Positions 1-4,797 of a stretch of 5,262 bases of DNA are shown in pieces; within the stretch, counting starts at the first letter, position 1; each line of letters starts with the position of its first letter. Under the pieces are notes generated by a model that did not search any database, had not been told where the DNA came from, and worked only from the letters and a program-made list of their open reading frames with translations. A program made the position numbers and the translations under genes. The stretch lies in contig JAKAUH010000906.1 in NCBI GenBank assembly GCA_021818605.1, positions 1 to 5,262 on the forward strand. The letters run 5' to 3'. The stretch comes from Planctomycetota bacterium (GTDB lineage: Bacteria > Planctomycetota > Planctomycetia > Isosphaerales > Isosphaeraceae).

Positions 1-47
1 GCAGCGCAGCAATTCCTGTGTCAATTCCTCGATTTGTCGTAAATCAT

Positions 48-132
48 TACCGGCGGTGGGATTCGAACCCACACGGTGGTTCCCCACCAGAGGATTTTAA
101 GTCCTGAGCGTCTGCCATTCCGCCACGCCGGC
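48..132 (-). tRNA. tRNA-Leu (anticodon UAA)
   Basis: Read on the minus strand this is an 85-nt class II tRNA that decodes UUA leucine codons. The acceptor strands GCCGGCG and CGCCGGT pair over 7 positions (G1-U72 is a wobble, as in E. coli tRNA-Leu UAA), followed by discriminator A. The D stem is GCG/CGC. The anticodon loop CTTAAAA places UAA at window positions 97-99. A long variable arm has a GGTGG/CCACC stem with a GGAA loop, which fits leucine. The T arm is GTGGG-TTCGAAT-CCCAC. CCA is not encoded, so it must be added after transcription. The outermost anticodon-stem pair (27-43) is C-C, a mismatch. No hairpin with a T-run follows the gene within 1-47. Confidence 0.97.
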
Positions 133-170
133 CGTGCGGGGATCGCCGGGGATCCTGGGCGCAGGCCGAC

Positions 171-200
171 AGCATAGCGGACGTCCGCCCCCTCCGACAA
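171..200 (-). promoter_or_regulatory. Candidate sigma-70 promoter of tRNA-Leu
   Basis: On the minus strand TTGTCG (195-200) and TATGCT (171-176) are separated by 18 nt and each matches the sigma-70 consensus at 4 of 6 positions. The start of transcription would fall near 164, leaving a leader of about 30 nt before the tRNA. The spacer contains the perfect 12-bp palindrome GCGGACGTCCGC (177-188). The assignment rests on motif and position only. Confidence 0.4.
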
Positions 201-277
201 TCCGGAGAACCATGCGGCTTCCTCAATCTGGGCCGCCACTGCGATTATCCGCCAAACGGATTACGCGTCAAATGGCA

Positions 278-283
278 TATAAC
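278..283 (+). promoter_or_regulatory. Candidate -10 element for the HTH gene
   Basis: TATAAC matches the sigma-70 -10 consensus at 5 of 6 positions and lies 64 nt before the HTH start codon, in an AT-richer part of the 133-347 gap. No good -35 box is visible 16-18 nt upstream (255-260 reads AACGGA), so the promoter may be weak, activated or misassigned. Apart from this element, the tRNA promoter candidate and the inverted repeats at 299-327, I see nothing in the gap. Confidence 0.3.
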
Positions 284-347
284 TTGCGACAGTTGTAGGG
301 TCAGAATATTCGACCAGTGTGGGTCGATCCCGAGGAGAGATTCACCC

Positions 348-587
348 ATGAGCGATCGGAAGCTGGAGCGGGATGATGGGGGCCCGATCAGTAAGGGCCT
401 GAAGGAAGCCATTAGTGAACGTGGCCTCACGGCCTACGCCGCGGCGAAGCAAGCGGGAGTGTCGGTGGACGCGGTCCAGCGCTTTCTCAACGAAGAGCGC
501 GGGCTGAACCTGACCACGGCTGACAAGCTGGCCGACGCTCTGGGCCTAACCCTCTGCCCGGATGAACAACCACCCGTAGGGACCTGA
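348..587 (+). CDS. Small XRE/Cro-C1-type helix-turn-helix protein
   Basis: The 79-residue product is essentially one helix-turn-helix DNA-binding domain. After a polar N-terminus (1-13), helix 1 is about 15-25, helix 2 TAYAAAKQAG (28-37), the turn VS (38-39), the recognition helix VDAVQRFLNE (40-49), and TTADKLADALGL (56-67) is the closing helix typical of XRE/Cro-C1 proteins. There is no second domain, so it probably acts as a cytosolic dimer; its target and ligand cannot be read from sequence. The ATG is supported by AGGAG at 333-337 with a 10-nt spacing. The leader has inverted repeats that could serve for autoregulation. The hybrid kinase starts 23 nt after the stop, in the same direction, so co-expression is possible. 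An antitoxin role was considered, but no toxin-like partner is adjacent. Confidence 0.87.
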   Translation: MSDRKLERDDGGPISKGLKEAISERGLTAYAAAKQAGVSVDAVQRFLNEERGLNLTTADKLADALGLTLCPDEQPPVGT

Positions 588-588
588 T

Positions 589-609
589 CGCCACGCCTGG
601 CGCGTTTTT
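589..609 (+). terminator. Terminator-like hairpin between HTH gene and kinase
   Basis: CGCCA (589-593) and TGGCG (598-602) form a 5-bp stem with a 4-nt CGCC loop, followed after CG by TTTTT (605-609). This has the shape of a short intrinsic terminator or attenuator beginning one base after the HTH stop codon. The stem is short, so it may be weak. It occupies the place where the kinase ribosome binding site would be expected. Confidence 0.35.
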
Positions 610-610
610 C

Positions 611-2239
611 ATGACAACCATCGATCCTCAGAAGACCTCGATGGACCCGACCGGTGAGCTGCTGGCCGCCTGGGTCGACTCGGCGCGTGATTACGCAATC
701 ATCCTCGTCGATCCCGAGGGTCGCGTCGCGACCTGGAACGTTGGCGCCGAGCGGATTCTCGGCTACTCCGAGTCCGAGGTGATCGGCCGGTCAATCGAAA
801 TCTTCTTCACCACCGAAGATCGTCAGAAAGGCGTCCCGCAGCGAGAGATGGCCGAGGCGACCGCGCGGGGTCGCGCCTCCGATGACCGCTGGCACGTCAG
901 GAAGGACGATTCCCGATTCTGGTGCAGCGGAGTTCTCATGCGGGTTCGGGACGATTCGGGCGAGCTGCGCGGTTTCGTCAAGGTCATGCGCGATCTGACC
1001 GAGCGCAAGCTGATGGAGGAACGCCTCCGGGCGCGGACCGAGGAGCTCGTGGCCGTCGATCGCCGTCGGAACGAGTTCCTGTCAATGCTCTCTCACGAGC
1101 TCCGCAATCCCCTGGCTCCGATCCTGACGGGCGTGTACATCCTTCGCGATCTGCTCCCGTCCACGGATTCGGTCGCGCGCGAGACCCGCGATATGATCGA
1201 GCGCCAGGTGACCGTGCTCAAGCGGATCGTCGACGATCTGCTGGATGTGTCGCGGATCTCGCTCAATCGGATCGAACTGCACCCTTCCTCGATCGATCTG
1301 GTCGAGATCGCCTCCCGGGCGATCGAGTCGGTCAGGCCATTGATCGAGACTCGCCGGCATACGCTGACCGTCACGGCCGACCCAGCGTCGATCTTGCTAT
1401 CAGGGGACCCTGTCCGGCTGGAACAGGCAATTGTCGCGTTGTTGTCGAACGCGGCGAAGTTCACCGATCCTGGCGGCCGGATTGGGCTGACTCTCGGACT
1501 CGAAGGCGGCAAGGCGATGGTCAAGGTCCAGGATGACGGTCCCGGATTGTCTTCCGAGATGCTGGAGCGGGTCTTTGAGATGTTCGTTCAGGCCGACCAG
1601 GGGCTCGCCCGATCCCCGGGTGGCCTGGGCATCGGCCTGACGCTCGCCCGCCACCTGGTCCGCTTGCACGGCGGGACGCTCGATGGAGCCAGCAGCGGAC
1701 CGGGGCAGGGGGCGGTGTTCACGATCCGCCTGCCCACGAGCGTCGCGGCGGAACAATGGCGAGAGCCGGGCGCGGACGGACATGCGGAGGCGTCGCGCAT
1801 CCCGGCGGCCAGGTGGACGACTGAGGGAATCGCGGCGGCCGGACGTTCCGAGACTCAATCGGACATCAACGTCGGAGACTCACTCGGGAATCCGCCGGTG
1901 ATCCGACGAATCCTCCTGGTCGACGACAATATCGATGCTGCGCGGAGCACCGAGATCCTCCTGCGCCGGGCGGGGTACGCTGTCGAGCTGGCGCGCGACG
2001 GCGAGGAGGCGCTCGAGAAGGCGTTTCGCCTCCGGCCCAACCTGGTAATCCTCGATGTCGGCCTGCCGAGAGTGGATGGCTACGCCGTGGCTCGAGAGCT
2101 GCGGCGCCAGACGAACATCCCGCTGGTGGCCCTCTCGGCTTACGCTCCCGAGGAGTCTACCAGCCTGCTGTTCGATGCCTACCTGGTCAAACCAGTTGAG
2201 CCGGACGAACTGGTCCAGGTGCTGGCAAGCCGGCGATAA
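611..2239 (+). CDS. Cytosolic PAS hybrid sensor histidine kinase with C-terminal receiver
   Basis: This 542-residue protein senses a signal through a PAS domain, autophosphorylates a histidine and can pass phosphate to its own receiver. Order: PAS plus PAC (about 22-132, starting DYAIILVDPEGRVATWN), coiled linker (132-152), HisKA with the H-box SHELRNPLAP (His162, with Glu163 and Asn166 of the ExxN phosphatase motif), HATPase with N-box Asn280, DDGPG (308-312) and GGLGIGL (337-343), a low-complexity linker (about 376-430), and REC (about 432-542) with Asp438/Asp439, phospho-acceptor Asp482, Ser509 and Lys527. No signal peptide or membrane segment is visible, so it is soluble. There is no DNA-binding output, so phosphate probably leaves to a separate protein. 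The region between Tyr511 and Phe521 looks about four residues short. No clear Shine-Dalgarno precedes the ATG at 611; Met11 (641) is the alternative. The signal is unknown. Confidence 0.95.
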   Translation: MTTIDPQKTSMDPTGELLAAWVDSARDYAIILVDPEGRVATWNVGAERILGYSESEVIGRSIEIFFTTEDRQKGVPQREMAEATARGRASDDRWHVRKDDSRFWCSGVLMRVRDDSGELRGFVKVMRDLTERKLMEERLRARTEELVAVDRRRNEFLSMLSHELRNPLAPILTGVYILRDLLPSTDSVARETRDMIERQVTVLKRIVDDLLDVSRISLNRIELHPSSIDLVEIASRAIESVRPLIETRRHTLTVTADPASILLSGDPVRLEQAIVALLSNAAKFTDPGGRIGLTLGLEGGKAMVKVQDDGPGLSSEMLERVFEMFVQADQGLARSPGGLGIGLTLARHLVRLHGGTLDGASSGPGQGAVFTIRLPTSVAAEQWREPGADGHAEASRIPAARWTTEGIAAAGRSETQSDINVGDSLGNPPVIRRILLVDDNIDAARSTEILLRRAGYAVELARDGEEALEKAFRLRPNLVILDVGLPRVDGYAVARELRRQTNIPLVALSAYAPEESTSLLFDAYLVKPVEPDELVQVLASRR

Positions 2240-2240
2240 G

Positions 2241-2281
2241 GGGCCGACCGGGCGTCCGGAAGCCCGGCCATCGGTCGGCCC
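2241..2281. terminator. 10-bp inverted repeat between convergent genes
   Basis: GGGCCGACCG (2241-2250) and CGGTCGGCCC (2272-2281) are perfect reverse complements around a 21-nt loop. A competing inner pair CCGGGC (2248-2253) and GCCCGG (2262-2267) is also present. It starts one base after the kinase stop codon and ends 30 nt before the stop of the oppositely oriented PfpI gene, where a bidirectional terminator would be expected. Neither side has a T-run, so it is not a canonical intrinsic terminator; it may act with Rho or as an RNA 3'-end stabiliser. Confidence 0.45.
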
Positions 2282-2310
2282 GCCAGGTTCACCGCCGCGG
2301 CGCCGATCGG

Positions 2311-2850
2311 TCACTTCCGGCCGGCTTCCTCAAGGGCAGCGAAGATGCCTTGCATGAACGCGGGAAGATCGTCGGGAGTGCGGCTGGTAACGAGGTTGCC
2401 GTCGCGGACGCACGCGGCATCTTCCCACACTCCACCGGCATTCTCGACATCGTCGCGAATCGCGAAGAATCCCGTAACCTTGCGGCCCTTGAGGCATTTC
2501 GCCGAGCAGAGCATCCAGGGTCCGTGGCAGATCGCCGCGAGGACCTTGCCCTGACGAGCTGCCTGGGTGACGAGGTCGACCATTGCGGGATGGCGCCGCA
2601 TGTGGTCGGGCGAGTAGCCGCCGGGGATCACGATGGCGTCGAAGTCGGATGCCTTCACGTCAGTCGCGGCGACTTCCGACTTCGCTGGATACCCGTGCTT
2701 CGAGGCGAATGTCTCGCCAGCCTTGGGACCGACGATCTTGACTTCGCAGCCGGCCTCACGGAGTCGGAGGACTGGATACCACAGCTCGAGGTCCTCGTAG
2801 AACTTCTCGACGAGAACGGCGACGCGACGGCCCGGGACATTGGCGCTCAT
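2311..2850 (-). CDS. DJ-1/PfpI family protein (PfpI/YhbO-type amidohydrolase or deglycase)
   Basis: The 179-residue product has the length and fold signature of the PfpI subfamily of class I glutamine amidotransferase-like proteins. The nucleophile elbow AICHGPWML gives Cys108 with His109 beside it. Glu19 in FYEDLELWYP corresponds to the conserved acidic residue that contacts the cysteine in this family. IPGGYSPDHMRR (75-86) supplies Asp82, at the position where the archaeal PfpI enzyme is recalled to use Glu from a neighbouring subunit. KHGYPAKSE (51-59) and RDDVENAGGVWED (132-144) are further PfpI-type blocks. Family members are described as proteases, glyoxalases or protein/nucleotide deglycases; the sequence does not decide between these. 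It is cytosolic, with no signal peptide. The ATG is preceded by AGGAG with 8-nt spacing. Extra cysteines sit at 115 and 119, close to the nucleophile. The epimerase gene lies 128 nt upstream on the same strand. Confidence 0.93.
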   Translation of the reverse strand: MSANVPGRRVAVLVEKFYEDLELWYPVLRLREAGCEVKIVGPKAGETFASKHGYPAKSEVAATDVKASDFDAIVIPGGYSPDHMRRHPAMVDLVTQAARQGKVLAAICHGPWMLCSAKCLKGRKVTGFFAIRDDVENAGGVWEDAACVRDGNLVTSRTPDDLPAFMQGIFAALEEAGRK

Positions 2851-2896
2851 GGGGGTGGCTCCTGGATGGTGGTCGGCTTGGAGGCCCTGACGAAAT

Positions 2897-2932
2897 GGGG
2901 ACAGGCACCACGAAGACTCGTAGCCAGTCCCC
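2897..2932. repeat. REP-like imperfect palindrome
   Basis: GGGGACAGGC (2897-2906) pairs with GCCAGTCCCC (2923-2932) at 9 of 10 positions, with one internal A-A mismatch, around a 16-nt loop. A GC-rich stem with a central mismatch lying between genes is the usual shape of repetitive extragenic palindromes mobilised by REP-associated tyrosine transposases. GGGGACAGGCACC-type sequences are familiar to me from bacterial intergenic regions; this is recollection, not a search. Only one copy is in the window and no transposase gene is present. Confidence 0.5.
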
Positions 2933-2978
2933 CTCTCGTGAGGAGAAGGTGCGGCGGCTGCCGGCGCCGGTCGCGGGG

Positions 2979-4019
2979 TTATCCTGCGGCCGCGGCGGCG
3001 GGTTCCTGGTTCGCGCCCTGCCGATGCTCGGCCATGGCGCGAGTGATACCCTCTTCGAAAGTGTACGGCGGCTGGTAGCCCAGCACGCGGCGGGCCTTCT
3101 CGATGGAATAATCGAGGTTCAGGCCGAGGAACTTGTAGCGGGCCTTGTTGATAATAGGGGGCTTGCTGGCCCCGATGAGCCTGGCGACTCCTTCGACAGC
3201 GGTGGCCAGGGCCCGCGCGACCGGCAGTGGAATATGCCGGGTAGGGATCTTCAGGCCGGCGAGCTCGGCGACCCGGCCGACGAACTGCTTCTTGGTGACG
3301 GGCTGGCCGTCAGTGACGTTGAAGACCTCGCCGACGGCCATGGGCGATTCAGCGGCCAGGAAGATGGCATGCACCAGGTTCTTGACGTAAACGCAGTTGA
3401 GCCGCTGCTCGCCCGAGCCGAAAAAGGCGAAGGTGCCGCGGCGGAGGTTGGCCAGCAGCTTCGGGAGCACTGTTCGATCTCGCTCGCCGTAGATGAAACC
3501 AGGCCGGACGATCGCCGCGGGCAGGCCGCGGCGCTTCACGTAGTCAAGGACCTCGGCCTCGGCCTCGGTCTTCGAGCGGGTATAGGCATCAAGCGAGTTG
3601 GTCGCCGGGGGCGTCGTCTCGTCAGTGCCGTGATGATCGCGGCCCTCATACACTCCCAGCGAGCTGACGTGGACCAGTCGCTCGACCCGGGCATCGCAGG
3701 CGGCGTCGAGCAACAGCCGTAGCGCCTCGACGTTGAGCCGGCGGAACTCCGCAAGTGTGCCCCAGTCGCCCACCTTGGCGGCACAGTTGATGATCCAATC
3801 GGCACCGGCGGCGCCGTTGCGAAGCGCGTCGGCGTCCTCGATGTCGCCGACCACCCGCTCGGCGCCCAGGCGGTCGAGCCATCGGGTGTCACTGCTGGGC
3901 CGTACCAGGGCGCGGACGTGATGCCCGCGCAGGAAGGCCTCCTCGGCGACATGGCCGCCGACCAGCCCGGTGGCGCCGGTGATGAAGATGAGCTTGCTGG
4001 AGCCGGGACCGTGGGTCAT
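2979..4019 (-). CDS. NAD(P)-dependent epimerase/dehydratase, extended SDR, 3-beta-HSD-like
   Basis: This 346-residue protein is an extended short-chain dehydrogenase/reductase. The Rossmann motif TGATGLVG (14-21) gives Gly15, Gly18 and Gly21 for dinucleotide binding. Asp59 in GDI follows, NCAAKVGDWG (78-87) lines the cofactor site, VSSLGVYE (118-125) carries the catalytic-serine region, and YTRSK (146-150) is the YxxxK active site with Tyr146 and Lys150. RPGFIYGERD (172-181) and NCVYVKNLVHAI (208-219) resemble the 3-beta-hydroxysteroid dehydrogenase / sterol-4-carboxylate dehydrogenase branch more than the sugar epimerases. The substrate cannot be fixed from sequence and no pathway gene is adjacent. 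The ATG has GGAG at 4025-4028 (minus strand) with 5-nt spacing. The C-terminus ends in an alanine-rich tail (341-345). It lies upstream of the PfpI gene but across a REP-like element, so shared transcription is uncertain. Confidence 0.93.
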   Translation of the reverse strand: MTHGPGSSKLIFITGATGLVGGHVAEEAFLRGHHVRALVRPSSDTRWLDRLGAERVVGDIEDADALRNGAAGADWIINCAAKVGDWGTLAEFRRLNVEALRLLLDAACDARVERLVHVSSLGVYEGRDHHGTDETTPPATNSLDAYTRSKTEAEAEVLDYVKRRGLPAAIVRPGFIYGERDRTVLPKLLANLRRGTFAFFGSGEQRLNCVYVKNLVHAIFLAAESPMAVGEVFNVTDGQPVTKKQFVGRVAELAGLKIPTRHIPLPVARALATAVEGVARLIGASKPPIINKARYKFLGLNLDYSIEKARRVLGYQPPYTFEEGITRAMAEHRQGANQEPAAAAAG

Positions 4020-4073
4020 GGCGTCTCCGGGTCTTGTCCCAGGGGGACGGTAGGCGATGCGTCACACCGCCCC

Positions 4074-4101
4074 ATCGTAACGGATCGGCCATGCGGGGCA
4101 A
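4074..4101 (-). promoter_or_regulatory. Candidate promoter of the epimerase gene
   Basis: On the minus strand TTGCCC (4096-4101) and TACGAT (4074-4079) are separated by 16 nt, each matching the sigma-70 consensus at 4 of 6 positions. Transcription would start near 4067, giving a leader of about 48 nt. One arm of an 8-bp inverted repeat lies in the spacer and the other just upstream of the -35 box, as an operator might. This is a weak call from motif alone. Confidence 0.28.
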
Positions 4102-4324
4102 ATCCGATCCGCGGCCCAAACGGGCTGTAGCAATCCATGTTTGCGTTCGCGGATTGAGAGTGGGTGTCGAGTTGTTCGCGGAGATGAGCCACGAAGGAAA
4201 GTTCCGGGGTGGGGGTGGCTTTCGCCATCGCGCGCGGTGTAGTCTGGAATCGCTCCTGGCGCGGGATGTCCCCGGGCTGATGCTGCATCTTGGGGTCTTC
4301 CTGGTCGAGGGAGACTTGTTCGCA

Positions 4325-4353
4325 TTGACCCCGACGGGGCGAGGGTCTAGGAT
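4325..4353 (+). promoter_or_regulatory. Candidate sigma-70 promoter of the DksA-like gene and lspA
   Basis: TTGACC (4325-4330, 5 of 6 to consensus) and TAGGAT (4348-4353, 4 of 6) are separated by the optimal 17 nt. Transcription would begin near 4360, giving a leader of about 50 nt to the preferred ATG at 4411. It is the best promoter match I found in the window and would drive both the DksA-like gene and the overlapping lspA. Confidence 0.5.
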
Positions 4354-4395
4354 TCCGTTGGCCCTCCGTCGGCGGATTCCGTGGACCCGCAGGAC

Positions 4396-4401
4396 GAGAG
4401 G
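4396..4401 (+). promoter_or_regulatory. Ribosome binding site deciding the DksA-like start
   Basis: GAGAGG lies 9 nt before the ATG at 4411, good Shine-Dalgarno spacing. The in-frame GTG at 4381 has only a weak GCGGA-like sequence close in front of it. This favours the shorter product. Confidence 0.55.
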
Positions 4402-4410
4402 TTACGTCAG

Positions 4411-4797
4411 ATGGCGAGCGCTCTCAAGAATGAGGATCTGGTATCGTACCGTCGCATCCTCCAGACGCTGCGATCGAGGCTGCGTGGCGACCTGGATCGG
4501 ATGACAGATGAGGCGTTGGGGCGTCCGGCGGCTGGGGCGAGCGGTAGCGTATCGAGCGTTCCGCTGCATATGGCCGACCTGGGCACCGAGAACTACGATC
4601 AGGAGTTCACCCTGGGCCTGATCGAGAACGAGCAGGGTACGCTGGGCATGATCAACGAGGCGCTCGACCGGATGGAGCACGGCACGTTCGGCCAGTGTGC
4701 CGAGTGCGGCGAGGCGATCTCGCGGCCGAGGCTCCAGGCGATTCCGTACGCACGGCACTGTATCCGCTGCGCACGGAAGCTGGAGGGTGGCGAATGA
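4411..4797 (+). CDS. DksA/TraR-family C4 zinc-finger protein
   Basis: The 128-residue product (138 if the GTG at 4381 is used) belongs to the DksA/TraR family, whose members enter the RNA polymerase secondary channel and tune transcription, often with ppGpp. Residues 9-38 and 66-90 are charged helices that form the coiled coil. The C-terminal zinc finger is Cys96-X2-Cys99-X17-Cys117-X2-Cys120, all four cysteines present. The tip region ADLGTENYDQEF (55-66) resembles the Bacillus YteA type more than E. coli DksA: aligned there, only one acidic residue of the DksA DxxDA tip seems to be kept. Whether it acts on polymerase like true DksA is therefore inference. Its stop codon overlaps the lspA start as ATGA, so the two are translationally coupled. 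I chose 4411 over 4381 because of the better ribosome binding site. Confidence 0.9.
   Translation: MASALKNEDLVSYRRILQTLRSRLRGDLDRMTDEALGRPAAGASGSVSSVPLHMADLGTENYDQEFTLGLIENEQGTLGMINEALDRMEHGTFGQCAECGEAISRPRLQAIPYARHCIRCARKLEGGE

Larger units (their letters stand above)
4020..4410. other. Divergent intergenic region between epimerase and DksA-like gene
   Basis: About 390 nt without a convincing gene. It holds a small GTCCC-AGG-GGGAC hairpin (4036-4048) in the epimerase leader, a candidate epimerase promoter (4074-4101), an 8-bp inverted repeat around it (4081-4111), and a sigma-70-type promoter for the DksA-like gene (4325-4353). Short open frames cross it on both strands but show no recognisable domain or hydrophobic pattern. 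I saw nothing definite in 4112-4320. Confidence 0.6.

Noticed and set aside
10..29. CAATTCCT repeated at 10-17 and 22-29
   Set aside because: Two short copies with a 12-bp period are too little to call a repeat array or a binding site.
21..239. A 72-residue minus-strand open frame covering the tRNA
   Set aside because: Its second half is simply the translated tRNA-Leu, and it has no domain or ribosome binding site of its own.
922..1536. A 204-residue plus-strand open frame in another phase of the kinase gene
   Set aside because: It is arginine- and proline-rich out-of-frame sequence typical of GC-rich shadow frames, and the kinase frame is fully explained by conserved domains.
348..2239. 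The HTH gene and kinase as a toxin-antitoxin or phage-type module
   Set aside because: The second gene is a complete PAS hybrid histidine kinase with no toxin features, and no phage gene is nearby.
2961..2970. CCGGCGCCGG palindrome just after the epimerase stop
   Set aside because: Short GC-only palindromes are expected by chance in such GC-rich sequence, and no T-run follows on the minus strand.
2350..3722. Two long plus-strand open frames (2350-3078 and 2895-3722) opposite the PfpI and epimerase genes
   Set aside because: They are antisense to genes with clear catalytic motifs and show no recognisable domains.
4381..4410. GTG at 4381 as the start of the DksA-like protein
   Set aside because: It is possible, but it has a weak ribosome binding site, while the ATG at 4411 has GAGAGG at good spacing.
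4034..4504. A 156-residue plus-strand open frame crossing the intergenic region into the DksA-like gene
   Set aside because: It overlaps a well-supported gene in a different frame and its composition is arginine-rich without any motif.
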